A stretch of 64,000 nt of DNA from Ridgeia piscesae. Taxonomy: Eukaryota; Annelida; Polychaeta; Sabellida; Siboglinidae. A program made the translations under genes and the position numbers. This document shows positions 38,905 to 52,345 of this stretch, one piece after another. Below the pieces are notes generated by a model. The model saw only the letters and a list, made by a program, of their open reading frames with translations, ran no database searches and was not told where the DNA came from. Location: contig JAODUO010001082.1 of assembly GCA_025642075.2 (NCBI GenBank), positions 1-64,000 on the forward strand, given 5' to 3'. How positions within the stretch are numbered: the first letter of the stretch is position 1; the number at the start of each line of letters is the position of its first letter.

Positions 38905-38928
38905 CATATAACCAATAAATTAAATATA
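38805..38928. repeat. Palindrome with (AT)n core
   Basis: TTTATTGGTTATATGTTAT (38830-38848) and its exact reverse complement ATAACATATAACCAATAAA (38901-38919) flank a pure AT tract, with another AT tract to the left. The total is about 120 bp. Confidence 0.92.
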
Positions 38929-39299
38929 TAAAGCGCGTGTATCACAACATGTACGGTCTTGTTGTTTTTGCCAGTGTGTCTTCGAGTAAATACAATATGT
39001 ACATCTTAAATACATAACATTAACAGGACTGCTCTGTTTTTATACAAAACCGTCGTTCTAGCTTTGTCAGGTGGTATGCAACCACGAAAATAACTGTTAT
39101 ATCATCAAACACATTTATGTTCAACTTGACTACTTTTGAGTATCATTATCTTTTATCTCTGCGATCTCAGACATGTAATACGATTGTGTTATGACTTGGC
39201 AATTTCGTCTTTGCTAATATGCGTGAACTTGATGAGTAAACGGTAAGTTTCCCGCTAAGGACTAAATAGTTTACATGTATTCACAGCCTTTGTGTTGCC
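38929..39299. other. Unique AT-rich sequence
   Basis: Nothing is recognised. Confidence 0.5.
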
Positions 39300-39980
39300 G
39301 CGAGACAGGACGCGTGCCCGAAATCACCCGGCGACACACGATCCGTCAACAAATGTCCCGTGTTAATTTTGATAGCGGTCGACTAATTGCCCTCGAGACG
39401 GTTTAATTAATCTCTTCTTTATTAGCTGGAAAAACATCGGTTCCGTAACGCGGACCAGGTCCGCCCGCGGCCACATTCGTTCTAATCGGGAAACGGTCGG
39501 ACGCCATTGATGGATCGCAACGGAATGTCTAAGTTCCCTCCGCTATCCAGCGAACCAAGCGTACACAAACATCTAAAGTTGACCGCCGACGAACGAGAGT
39601 AATTAACAAACAGAACCGCCGATTAAAGAAACAATTAGAAAAGCGTAAACTTCTGATGGTCGAACCGGTGCTTGTGCAACGCACTCGAACCGAGGCAAGA
39701 TGGCGGTCCGCCAATCAGGCCGCGGGGCAATGGCGCGATTATCAAAGACGTCGACAATTAGACAAGTCGACCAACGTCCCGATACGAGATAAGAGCCGTT
39801 ATCGGTCGACCCGCGGTGCTGTGAGTCCTACTGGGTTTATCGGACGGAGATCCGACGAAGCGAGACCGGTCCGTCCCCAAAGGCAAGCAGAGTACCGCGG
39901 GTCGAAGACTTGGTTGCGACGTCGCGGTCGCAGCGCCGACAGAAAGCGTTTTTACACTCCCCGCTTGTGTTGGATACTTG
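39300..39980. promoter_or_regulatory. CpG-rich islet with YY1-like and CCAAT motifs (candidate regulatory DNA)
   Basis: AAGATGGCGG at 39697-39706 lies next to CCAATCAG at 39711-39718, a pairing seen in many animal promoters. GGTTTAATTAATC near 39400 is homeodomain-like. A 122-residue Arg-rich frame (39656-40024) has no known domain. The assignment rests on motifs and composition only. Confidence 0.28.
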
Positions 39981-40599
39981 TAATACCGTTACCTGGTTCA
40001 AAATACTCTAGTGCAACTGTCTAAGGCTGAGTTGAAGAGTTGTCGGTCTTCAACTGTGTTTATGTTTGTGGAGCCAGAGAGTAGTTGGTGTTCCAGACGT
40101 TAGTCAATATATACAGGCAAATTTGGCCAAAAAATTAGAATACTTTCGTGCGCATAGGCGTACAGTACCGTCCGTAGCAAATTATACTACACAGCACATG
40201 TGTAAATGAGTTTCTATCAGCAGAAGCTGAAGCTGGGATAAATAAAATTTATGTCACAATAGGATTCGTGAATACTTCGATGTTTTTATCTTGAAAACAT
40301 TTTATAATTGTAATTTTGCATTAAAGCCACGGTTTAGGATTTATGCTTTCTTTGCGCTTTGTTTTGAATCACTGAAGTGGTTTTATTTACACAGAGCTTT
40401 AAGCCATATTGTTCGAAGTATATATGTGATTTAATAATAATGATAACTGTAGTATAATAAATAAATAAACAAAGCGTATTGTTTCTATTGACCTAACCAT
40501 TACCTTAACGCCACGAGGGAGTGAATTCCAAGCAGAGATATACTGTATAATTTATTGTTGGAGTGCTAGTTTTGAGACAAGGTAACCAAAGTATTTCGA
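39981..40599. other. Unique AT-rich sequence
   Basis: Nothing is recognised. Confidence 0.5.
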
Positions 40600-40920
40600 A
40601 CTTTGTCAATGTATACTTTTTCGCGGATAGGCGTCTTGAACCTGCAACACGCCGGCGGCACAAGCGCGCATGCAGGGGGTATGGTTAAACGTACACGCGC
40701 GCGCGCGACCGCGGACATAGACGGGTTATCGGCTGACGAGATTGTATCGCGATACGCCTCCCTACCACGTTCAGTTTCTGGTCGCCTCGAATGCCACCGA
40801 ACCATTAAGCATTCTGTGTCAGATTGCGCCGTAGAAGACGCCTGAAGATATTTTGTCGACAGAAGCGCTGGACGCTCCGTGTTTACTTAGAGCCTCCGTC
40901 ACGCGCCTAAATTGTGTCCA
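40600..40920. other. CpG-rich islet
   Basis: Includes ACACGCGCGCGCGACC near 40691. Mirror frames on both strands (40603-40845 plus and 40566-40805 minus) are not recognisable proteins. Confidence 0.35.
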
Positions 40921-42159
40921 CCGTGAAATTGCCCTCAGCGCAGCGACACGTTTCTAATGAGAAACTCTTAGCACATGTAGATGTGTCTGTAGATGTCTTA
41001 CTTATATTTGTGTTTAATTATCGCCACGCTTATAGGTTAGTGCGTGAATTCATGATCACCCACGCACATCGTTTGGAGCAGGAGTTCACGTACTGTATTG
41101 TAATATGTTCGCCATAGGGTGAGCGATTTTATGAATGCGATGTGCTCATTTCGTTGGTGCAGTAATTCATAGGCCTAATGTAATAATGCATAATGCACAA
41201 TATATATATATATCATGTGAATTTAGCGACCAGTTGTAATCGTAACTATGACTAACAGCGAGAGAGAGACATGACATTGTACACATCTATTTCAATACGT
41301 TTACCTTACAACGCCAACTCACAAGTATCGAATGTTGTATATTTCCGCTCTATTATAAAATTATATTGATTGCCAGTTTGGTATTACCTTCGTGAGCGGC
41401 ACATTGGTTAGAATTAAACCGACTCCGATCTACGTATAGGGTAAACTACAATAACACGTGGCAAATAATTAGTTTTGATCCAGTTTACACGCACGCGTCC
41501 ACTGAATTGTATACCGATGTTTACAGCTACTACAATGTCCATGATCAGTCGAAACAGTTGTGTCTGGTAAGTTGAACAACTGCTGTAAGGAGTTTATATT
41601 GATCGTCGTGTTTGTTCGCCGTACATAAATCTAACCGATGTACGACCACGCGACCAAAACGGAATCGACACTTTGACCTTTCACATTATTCCACATAAAA
41701 CCGTAACGAACGTATCAATCGACGTCGTCATGACAACAGAGCACGGATAATCACGTTACTGTTTTGTATGAAATATAATGATAATAATATCACATGATAT
41801 CTACATAGATCATCCACATGATGTGATTAAAAATATCACGAGTGTATGCTTGTAATATTCAGTTTTACTCGTAACTCGTATACGCCGTTTTTATACGTAA
41901 ACATGCAGCCTGCCATTTACGGCAACATATATAGGTTTATTTAAAAGCGCAGAACAATTAATGCAGAGCTTCATAACACTACCCAAGTGGTGTACACATA
42001 GGCGTAGCAATATATGTTAAGACACGTGTCGAACAAACAAACCCAACAGATCCGCTCGCGGAATACAACATAAAACAGCTCTCTGTAGCTTTGCATATTG
42101 GTTTCGTTTTGTCATACGATCGCTTTTGATCTGGTGGCATTTCACTGGCGTCTTCACAC
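40921..42159. other. Unique sequence
   Basis: Neutral to AT-rich with no feature found. A short AT run lies at about 41202-41212. Confidence 0.5.
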
Positions 42160-42760
42160 AGACACCACGATCAATTTGCGTTCATGCGAAACCACAGATG
42201 TCGAGAGACGTTTCCAGACGATCCCGCGCCGATTCTGCATGTCACAAATTCGCTAATTTGTCGCCGTCAGCAGCGCTAGTCGTGCTGTAGTCGTCCGTCA
42301 CTGTCGTTTCTACATAACGCCACCCCCGGTGACGCACTAACCCGCTCGACCAATGAGCGACGCGCTCCTGGCCTGGACCTGCAGCGAATTTGAATTTCAA
42401 TCAGCGCTGCTGACGACTACTCATCGACCAGGCGCCCGAGCGAGCAAGCAAGCACGCATGCGAGTCACAGCGACGTCCACAACGCTAGTGTCCTATTGCG
42501 CGTGTCGCGGTGAGGAGAAACACATTTGCCGACTGTGTCGTCGACGATCGGACGGACAAAATTACTCGCGTCTCGCCCGCAGGTGGAACAGGACAGCCGA
42601 GCATCGACCGACGGAGTACGACACACGGCGAGGCGTCGATTTGCCTTGCCACGGGCTGTCGCAGTCGCTGACACCTCCTTGCCCGGAACAAACAAGCTCG
42701 CTCAGCCGTAATGTCGTTCTTGGCGCTCGACACCAATGCCTGGCAGGTAAGGTTCGCAAA
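42160..42760 (+). promoter_or_regulatory. Promoter-like CpG islet with possible first exon
   Basis: Contains a CCAAT box (GACCAATGAGCG, 42348-42359), an SP/KLF-like CCACCCCCGG (42322-42331) and, downstream, GGCAGGTAAGG (42742-42752), which matches a strong U2 splice donor (CAG|GTAAG). An open frame runs from 42353 through the donor (132 residues before it) but has no known domain and shares the islet with a long minus-strand frame. An upstream noncoding exon is possible. I cannot identify the following exon. Confidence 0.22.
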
Positions 42761-42879
42761 CCACACTGTCGCCCGCAGGAGTCGGGATTAAATGTCTGTC
42801 GACTATACAGTATACACGCTGCCCTCGATGGCGAATTAAAATCATTCGCCCGGTAGGCGAAATGTCTTGTCGTCGCGGG

Positions 42880-42908
42880 TACTAGCGGTAAGACCCTTAC
42901 CGCTAGTA
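42880..42908. repeat. Perfect 13-bp hairpin
   Basis: TACTAGCGGTAAG, loop ACC, CTTACCGCTAGTA. No T-run follows (AAATCTCACG), so it is not a simple terminator. Confidence 0.9.
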
Positions 42909-43336
42909 AAATCTCACGTCTTAGGGCGGCGTGTTTAGGGTTTACAGTCGCTCTTAAACATCGTGTTCCCTCTCGGGTTTTACTTTCGGAGGGAGGTTGG
43001 CGTAGCCATGGCTCGTAGTAGGGTCGACAAGATAAGACTGTCCACTTAGCGCATTTAAGAGCGACGCACGCGACATAAATCGGTGTCAAATCGCTGGTAT
43101 TGTCGCGAGGGTGTCTTATGAGGGCAATTAAGCATCCAGCTGACTTGTTGCAGTGAGCGCCAGGAAATACCCTTGCAACCGAACGTGGAGTCGCTGGTTT
43201 TGTATTTAGGTGATTTATGTCAACCAATAATGTATTGATATAAGTTGGATTGCTTGAGAATAATGACAGGAGATTTATTGAAGCATATATTAGTTCAAAT
43301 AGTGTGAAATATATATCTAACTACACATATATATAT
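42909..43336. other. Unique sequence
   Basis: The tail of the CpG-rich area, then AT-rich sequence leading to the ACAT array. Nothing is recognised. Confidence 0.5.
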
Positions 43337-43391
43337 ACATACATACATACATACATACATACATACATACATACATACATGCATGCATGCA

Positions 43392-43435
<44 letters not shown>

Positions 43436-43507
43436 TACGTACGTACGTACGTACGTACATACATACATACATACATACATACATACATACATACATACAT
43501 ACATACA

Positions 43508-43539
<32 letters not shown>

Positions 43540-43577
43540 CATACATACATACATACATACATACATACATACATACA
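43337..43577. repeat. Word-ladder array ACAT-GCAT-GCGT-ACGT-ACAT
   Basis: ACAT tetramers (43337-43380), GCAT (43379-43394), GCGT (43393-43436), ACGT (43433-43458) and ACAT again (43459-43577, one slip). Each block differs from the previous one by a single base per unit. Confidence 0.97.
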
Positions 43578-43613
43578 CATATATATGTATGTATGTATGT
43601 AAGTGTATATATG

Positions 43614-43648
<35 letters not shown>

Positions 43649-43735
43649 CGTATATAAATAATTATATATGAGCAATATATATATATTATATACATATTTT
43701 ATATACGCATACATATATAGAGTGTACATTCACGC
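43578..43735. repeat. Imperfect AT / TATG-rich repeat
   Basis: ATGT tetramers, an AT tract (about 43615-43645) and degenerate ATAT sequence. Confidence 0.85.
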
Positions 43736-44185
43736 ACACGTGTATATACATATACAAATAATTCACATGATTTGATATAGACAGAGGCTTTCTAATCGTG
43801 TATGTACATTTAGCAACATAGTCATATTTAAAAGTATAGTTGACAAATACACATCAGAACAGAATCCCTGAGACCAAATGTTGTACTTGCCGTCTAGCCA
43901 GAGGCTTCCTTCCGTTCCGGGCCCACGCGACATCTGAAATGCCAAACGGCTGATCGTCCTATCTTGTTCCATCTTTTTAAATTGTGTCAAGTATGTGCAT
44001 TCGTACATTTTATTCTGTTGTTGATTTCTTTTGACCATGACTTGTTAGCTGTCAGGTCTGATGTCCTAATGTATCAGTAATGATAGCGTCAATTCAGGAT
44101 ATACGGACAGATGCGTTAGACGTTGTTTAATTTCGAAATATCTCGCTATATATGTACGGATAGTTGATTTGATCCTGACATACTC

Positions 44186-44187
<2 letters not shown>
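43736..44187. other. Unique sequence
   Basis: Nothing is recognised. A 91-residue minus-strand frame (43763-44038) has no known domain. Confidence 0.5.
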
Positions 44188-44224
<37 letters not shown>

Positions 44225-44328
44225 TATATATATTATATATATATATATGTATATATGTATATATGTATATGTGTATATGTGTATATGTGTATATATGTTA
44301 TATGTATATATGTATATATGTATATAAG

Positions 44329-44389
<61 letters not shown>

Positions 44390-44413
44390 GTATATATGTA
44401 TATATGTATATTG

Positions 44414-44483
<70 letters not shown>

Positions 44484-44497
44484 ATATGTATATGTGA

Positions 44498-44534
<37 letters not shown>

Positions 44535-44798
44535 ATATTATATATGTATATATGTATATATGTATATATGTATATATGTATATATGTATATATGTATATA
44601 TGTATATATGTATATATGTATATATATATATATTATATGTATATATGATATATATGTATATATGATATATATATATATGTATATATGTATATATGTATAT
44701 ATGTATATATGTATATATGTATATATGTATATATGTATATAGTATATATGATATATGTATATGATTATGTATTATGTATGTATGATTATGTATGTATG

Positions 44799-44832
<34 letters not shown>

Positions 44833-44912
44833 TGTATGTATGTATGTATGTATGTATGTATGTATGTATGTATGTATGTATGTATGTATGTATGTATGTA
44901 TGTATATATGGT
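44188..44912. repeat. Compound AT / TATATG / GTAT array
   Basis: AT tracts alternate with the hexamer TATATG (notably 44520-44625 and 44675-44740), then change to GTAT tetramers (about 44778-44905). This is another stepwise unit change (TATATG to TATG). Confidence 0.96.
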
Positions 44913-45054
44913 ATGTATGGTATGTAGTGTGCGTATGTTTGTATATGTACGAGGGATGTATGCGTAGAATATATTTACATACGTCTGAAAACTTGCGCAT
45001 GAATATTTATATACTATAGGTTATCTTATTAAAGATACATTGACTGCTTTTTAT

Positions 45055-45960
<906 letters not shown>

Positions 45961-46485
45961 ATGCCACCGCAGTGGCGAGGAGACTCTGAACAGGGGACAC
46001 ATTGTTACTACGTTCTTTGGTGCAATGACTATGGTTTAAATATTGATATTCGAAATATATGGCAATTTAACAGTAATGTCTTTCACAACAGTAACGTTGC
46101 AAACCAACAGTATAACATACGTGACACTTCAACAGTAATCTCTTTCATAGCAACAACAACAACATCGCAAACGAACGCAACACTCGAGAACGTAACAACT
46201 ACATCGGAACAAAGATTACTGTCAGTATCAATCGCTGACAAACGGATACTATATCGAAGGAACACAAATAGTCACAAACACAATATGAACATAATAACAA
46301 CAACGTGCACGCGTAACATAACAACAACAACGTGCAAGGGTAACATAATAACAACAACGTGCAAGGTTAACATAATAATAACAACATGCAAGGGTAACAT
46401 ACTAACAACAACGTGCAAGGTTAAAATAATGACAACAACATGCAAGGGTAATATAATAACAACCTCGTATAGTGACACGCATTAA
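45961..46485 (+). other. Open frame with nine-residue repeats (doubtful CDS)
   Basis: A 174-residue frame, Thr/Asn/Ile-rich, whose C-terminal third consists of about six copies of a nine-residue unit of the type NIITTTCKG encoded by a 27-bp minisatellite. The repeat unit is a multiple of three and stop-free, which is enough to keep a frame open by chance. There is no signal peptide, known domain or family match. The opposite strand is also open over the repeat. Confidence 0.15.
46292..46470 (+). repeat. 27-bp minisatellite, about six copies
   Basis: The unit is approximately AACAACGTGCAAGGGTAACATAATAAC, with point differences between copies and one 24-base copy at the start. Confidence 0.9.
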
Positions 46486-46914
46486 CACTCCACCGACGTG
46501 TCGGGAACTCGAACAGCCGCACGTACATGTCAGACATGCACGCGGACATCGCCATCACTTTTACGTCGACGTCGTAGAAGATGCGTTGACGTGACGTGAC
46601 GTGATGGCTTGCGTGACAGTCGCGGGGCGGACACGACATTGCCGGATCCGTCGTGTGTCACTCGACCGGAGTGAGCCACTCGTCAGGTGGCGACGTTGAG
46701 TCAGGCAGAAGACGGGTCGTGTTTCGTTGTGTGTCGTATGTCGTCAGCATGCACGAAAGTGTGTTCGCACGTCGATGTGAAGTATCGAGAGGACGCGGAG
46801 TGGCTGCGAGGAGATCGATGGAAAGACGACAAAGAGACTGTCGTGTTGTATTTGTTGTCTTGGAGGAAACTGAATGGAAAGGGAGTGAGTGGTTAATGGT
46901 ATTTATTTAGAATA
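46486..46914. other. CpG-rich sequence, possible exon with splice donor (weak)
   Basis: The segment 46500-46880 is CpG-rich. A 69-residue plus-strand frame (46687-46896) runs into GGAGTGAGTGG at about 46883, where GTGAGT fits the intron start consensus. No domain is recognisable. The frame 46653-46910 overlaps it in another phase. Confidence 0.2.
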
Positions 46915-47325
46915 TACAGTGCGTATGTTTATGTATGTGTATGCGTGTGTGTGTATATGTACATGTACATATGTACGTGTGAACGCACGTATCTTCATAC
47001 GTAAAACGTACGAACGTACGTACGATATACGTATATATGTACTACGTACATAGTCCATACGTACGAACGTATGTATGTATGTATGTATGTATGTATGTAT
47101 GTATGTATGTATGTATGTATGTATGTATGTATGTATGTATGTATGTATGTATGTATGTATGTATGTATGTATGTATGTATGTATGTATGTATGTATGTAT
47201 GTATGTATGTATGTATGTATGTATGTATGTATGTATGTATGCATGCATGCATGCATGCATGCATGCATGTATGTATGTGTGTGCGTACGTACGTACGTAC
47301 GTACGTATGCACGCACTTACGCATG
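46915..47325. repeat. ATGT array with ATGC and GTAC blocks
   Basis: Degenerate GTAC/GTAT words (46915-47068), pure ATGT (47069-47240), ATGC (47239-47268), then GTGT/GTGC and GTAC (47285-47306). The same one-base unit steps occur as at 43.3 kb. Confidence 0.96.
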
Positions 47326-47866
47326 TGTGTTACATTACTTCAACCACATATACAGCGACACGACCAGCCAGCACTGAGAACTAACTGAAGCCATCTTGTT
47401 TTGTTATGTGGAAATCTAGAGACGACGGTGTAGGCGTAGTCACGATGCCACATTTGTCACTGAAGTGTAGATTTACGCTCCAGTTTGGAGTCTATATCAT
47501 CTCATACGACGAAGGCGTCGTTCTCTTCCCAGGATGTCGCTATTGTTCTTTTTATTGTCGTCGTGCAAGAATTGAAACATATATCTTATGTGCTCGGTTG
47601 AAGCGTATATCAGCGATAGTGAATGAGACGTTTAGGAGGCGGAGGTGGTTCTTAGTGTCGGAAGTCTTCAGTTGGTGGCACGTTTATGGCCGAGATTTAT
47701 TACGTATATTTTGATTGTGATTTGTATTTTGGGGACTATAATGACATCTCTGTAGAAAAGAAATGGAGAGTATAAGATATACAGCAACGGAGACACAGTC
47801 GGACAGACGGAGAGAGACACAGATAGAGAGACAGGAACACATAGAAATATAGAAACACGGAGATGC

Positions 47867-47867
<1 letters not shown>
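47326..47867. other. Unique sequence
   Basis: GAAGCCATCTTG at 47388-47399 is YY1-like. A 102-residue frame (47406-47714) is unrecognised. AGAGAC/ACAG-rich words appear near 47785-47860, ahead of the next arrays. Confidence 0.45.

Positions 47868-47907
<40 letters not shown>
47868..47907. repeat. (AT)n microsatellite
   Basis: Pure AT tract 65 bases before the ACAT/ACATGCAT array. Confidence 0.97.
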
Positions 47908-47911
<4 letters not shown>

Positions 47912-47970
47912 AAGAAAGAAATAGAAAGTAAAATAGAGAGATTGGTAGGGAGACAGACGAGAGATATCCG

Positions 47971-48682
47971 TACATACATACATACATACATACATACATA
48001 CATACATACATGCATACATGCATACATGCATACATGCATACATGCATACATGCATACATGCATACATGCATACATGCATGCATGCATGCATACATGCATA
48101 CATGCATACATGCATACATGCATACATGCATACATGCATACATGCATACATGCATACATGCATACATGCATACATACGCATACATGCATACATGCATACA
48201 TGCATACATGCATACATGCATACATGCATACATGCATACATCATACATCATACACATACACATACATACATACATACATACATACATACATACATACATA
48301 CATACATACATACATACATACATACATACATACATACATACATACATACATACATACATACATACATACATACATACATACATGCATACATGCATACATC
48401 ATACATCTCACATACATACATACACATACATACATACAGTACGTACATAACATACATACATACATATACATACATACATACATACATACATACATACATA
48501 CATACATACATACATACATACATACATACATACATACATACATACATACATACATACATACATACATACATACATACATACATACATACATACATACATA
48601 CATACATACATACATACATACATACATACATACATACATACATACATACATACATACATACATACATACATACATACATACA
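47971..48682. repeat. ACAT array with CATGCATA octamer block
   Basis: ACAT tetramers (47971-48010), CATGCATA octamers (about 48009-48240), ACAT (about 48262-48385), a short mixed segment (48386-48470), then ACAT (48471-48682). All long frames over it are Tyr/Ile/His/Thr or Met/Tyr/Val/Cys repeats. Confidence 0.97.
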
Positions 48683-50718
48683 AACGCACAAAACCAATAA
48701 TGAACGATTGCTATTTCGACCGGACTGACCCTACGACATGTTTTAATCAATCCTGTCATAGTTCCTGTAGAGATATCATAACCATGTCTGATAATTGCAA
48801 TGCAATCTCGTGATCGCCATTGTGAGGTCGACATCATAACAATGTCGTACACAGTCAAGGCGTATCTATCGCTCATTAGAACAACGCTCTGATTCACAAT
48901 AGGAATGCAATAAACAGCTAGATCTATCTGCCCCACCGGAAATACACACACGAAGGTCTTTTACCCATTGTACCATCGCCTACTTGTGTATACCCCGCTT
49001 TTTTACGTCGAAAGCAATTTGCTCCTGTTGTGTTCCTGTACTTGGCGTTACAGTATGTTTCTTTCCCTAACTCGTGTAATACCAGTGAAGATCTCAGTTA
49101 ACAGTTTATTGCGTCCCATAAACCACACACAAACTTATCTTTGTATATAATGTTCTATCTTTGGTGCTTTGACGATAAGTCGAGATGGTATTCGAATAGG
49201 TCTGCCAGGGAGTAAAGTGTGAAGCGCCGGTCAGTCTGGACGCTGCGATATATAAGATGTTTCCATTACTTTGTGTGGTCGTCTGTGTTCGAATAGCAGT
49301 CGGCTTTCTCAGTTTAGCGCACCTGCAGGTTCGTCGTTATACCAATCCAATCCCCCGTCGTAGCGCGTTTGAACGAAAGATATTCATCAATGTTTACACC
49401 CAAACTTCGTTTCTATTTTCAGCTCCCTGGTGTCAAATGATATACTAACAAAACGCCGTGCTACCGTAGCGAGTCTAGTTTGAGTAGGGTAGGGCTTTAA
49501 AAAAAACTACGCAAGAATGATAATAATATGGTTCCCTATATAGAACTGAGCACAACTGGCAGCACTAAAATAGCAGTCGTATGAAGAATAAGAACGTTCG
49601 TACTGGCCAGCAAATACCACAACTGGCTGTCACGATTTGTCATTTCACGACAACAGTTATATAGACGGAGACGGTGTGCCACTATTATATACTGCCTTGT
49701 GTGAGCCATACGATTGCTGCCAGACTCTTGTCGTGTATTGTTAGTAGACTACAAAGATTACGCTTTTTATCGCATAACTATTATAAACATATTTGACATT
49801 ACAGAAAAAATACATATTGTATTTTATTCCGGGCAGCTTAATCCATCCACGCGGAAACGGTCTATATGGATACCTAAGAACAGCTCATGCAATGCATTTC
49901 CATGCATGGCCAAACATTGATACATCGATTATATAAAGCACGGGACGGAAAGCCTTAACCCTCAATAACAAGTCACGTGTTATGATAACCACGTATCGTC
50001 ATTAACCCGATAGCGAGTGGATCACCCGCGCACTTTGCCAAAAGGTTAACGACCACGTACATCGGGTCGGTGAAAACTTTCAGAAAAATTGTCCACTTAA
50101 TAAGCCGACTAAATGGTGCTCACGACCTAATCAGATATCGCCCACGCCGTGCGGTCACGTACCGCTGACCCGACTTGTCGTCGGCTGCACTCACCAACCG
50201 GCGCCCGTGTCCGAGACGCCGTCTCACAAACGCAGCCACGCGTGTCGAGATTAGCGAGCCTGGAATGTAAACACGGGTTAGGAGAACTGTCGCGTGCAGC
50301 CGTCGCGCATTTTGCCGTCGGCGACAGCGTGAAAATCGGATAAAGCTTTTCGCGTTTGTCAGCAGAAAGTTCTGTGTAGATACGTCTTAAGAAAACCAGA
50401 CAACCTATAAGTATAGGGTGTATAACAGACCTAGAAGGTGTATTATATCATTGAAAAGTTGCAAGAATTATTTGATTGTTAATGATTGAAAAACAACTCA
50501 TGTATGTTCTAATGAGTAGGCCATTGGCACATTAACGAAGCTACATATAACTGCATCCGAATATATCTATCATCATTATCTCCTTGAGGCGGTACATGCA
50601 AACAAACTGCACAATATCACGTTTTTGTTTAATTTCATATAAATTCTGCATTGTTATACAAGTATTGCCACATATAACTGCATTTGCGTTTTATTCAAAT
50701 CGGATGTTGTTTTGCAAA
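48683..50718. other. Unique sequence, small CpG-rich patch at 50.13-50.35 kb
   Basis: No gene is supported. The short frames (49257-49448, 49714-49920 and 50149-50343) have no recognised domain. Confidence 0.5.
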
Positions 50719-50740
50719 CACACACACACACACACACACA

Positions 50741-50811
<71 letters not shown>
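50719..50811. repeat. (AC)n then (AT)n compound microsatellite
   Basis: AC (50719-50742), a short AAA break, then pure AT to 50811. Confidence 0.97.
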
Positions 50812-50815
<4 letters not shown>

Positions 50816-51072
50816 TGAACAGAGATATCGCATCGGGATTACTCGGTTTTAATTCGTATAACATTATTGTTGTAACATAACCACTATCATTCCCCAAAAT
50901 GTACATACGGCTGACATTTTACAAAAACAAAAACAATCACTCCCCGACGTGGACATACTTCACTTTAGTTTCTGGCTGACATTTTAGATCCGGTCCAGTA
51001 GAACAGTGGCCTAGAAAGGATTGTTTCGACCATTTGCATATGTACGTATACGTGTATGTGACTGGGGTTGTG
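50812..51072. other. Unique spacer
   Basis: Nothing is recognised. Confidence 0.5.
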
Positions 51073-51256
51073 TATTATATTATATTATATTATATTATAT
51101 TATATTATATTATATTATATTATATTATATTATATTATATTATATTATATTACATTACATTACATTACATTACATTACATTACATTACATTACATTACAT
51201 TACATTACATTACATTACATTACATTACATTACATTACATTACATTACATTACATG
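51073..51256. repeat. Pentamer array ATTAT switching to ACATT
   Basis: About 16 units of ATTAT (51073-51151) are followed without a gap by about 21 units of ACATT (51152-51256). The two units differ by one base in register. Both blocks are internally very pure. Confidence 0.97.
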
Positions 51257-52144
51257 TTTAAAAAAATTACTACACTACACTACATTACGTTATATATTGC
51301 GTTACATGTAATATTATATTATACTACATATTCACTATTTTTGTGTAATTTAACTATATTTATATTATCGATAGACGTATATATAAAGCACATCCAGTGG
51401 AGAGATGGTATCACATTTTCCACAAACTGCGCCTTCACAACACGATATGTGCATATATACAAAAACTGAATATACATGCGAGTGACGTATAATATTATAG
51501 TTCTTCTTCGGTCAGCGAATGAAGCAGTCTGCGTATGGCCAATTGACCACACGCGGGTCTCCCACTCTGTGTCCTATCGACTCGTTTCGGCAAAGTGAAC
51601 CCACGGGAATTACGCCACTTCCGTATCCCATCATTTCACGTAATGATTCGAGTGTTGCTGATTAGCTCATTAGCGCTACGGTACAGCATCAAGGCGACGT
51701 CACCGGCGGCTGTACCGTTCTGCTCTCGCGGGACTTTGAGCTCGTCTCCGGGCAGTGTCGTCCGTGTCTGTGGTCCCTATGGACGATATGTCGTTCTCGG
51801 TCTATAAGACTATAACGCGTTATACCTTCGAACGGCACACATAAAAACATGGCTGACCCTCGATAAGCCAAAAGCATCGTTGTCCAGTTGCCGTCTAAAG
51901 TTATTTCACAGGGTAGCAATTGTGTACGATCTGGTTATAGTTTGGTCGGCCTTCCTGTGATTGCTACATTTGATTGTCTGAATTGTGTCATTTATATAAT
52001 TTTACTCTATTCGGGATTTATGTTGTTTCCTAAATATAATTAAAAGGCGTTATCCCAATATGTTAGCTATTCTGGTTTGAGTTGATTTGATGTGAAAGCA
52101 CATTAAATAATTACTGAGATTATATTATACACATATGTAAGGTC

Positions 52145-52149
<5 letters not shown>
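51257..52149. other. Unique sequence with CpG-rich segment at 51.54-51.83 kb
   Basis: Includes homeodomain-like words (GCTGATTAGCTCATTAGC, 51658-51675) and a 10-bp inverted repeat (ACGGTACAGC 51679-51688, GCTGTACCGT 51710-51719). There is no coding signal. Confidence 0.45.
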
Positions 52150-52345
<196 letters not shown>

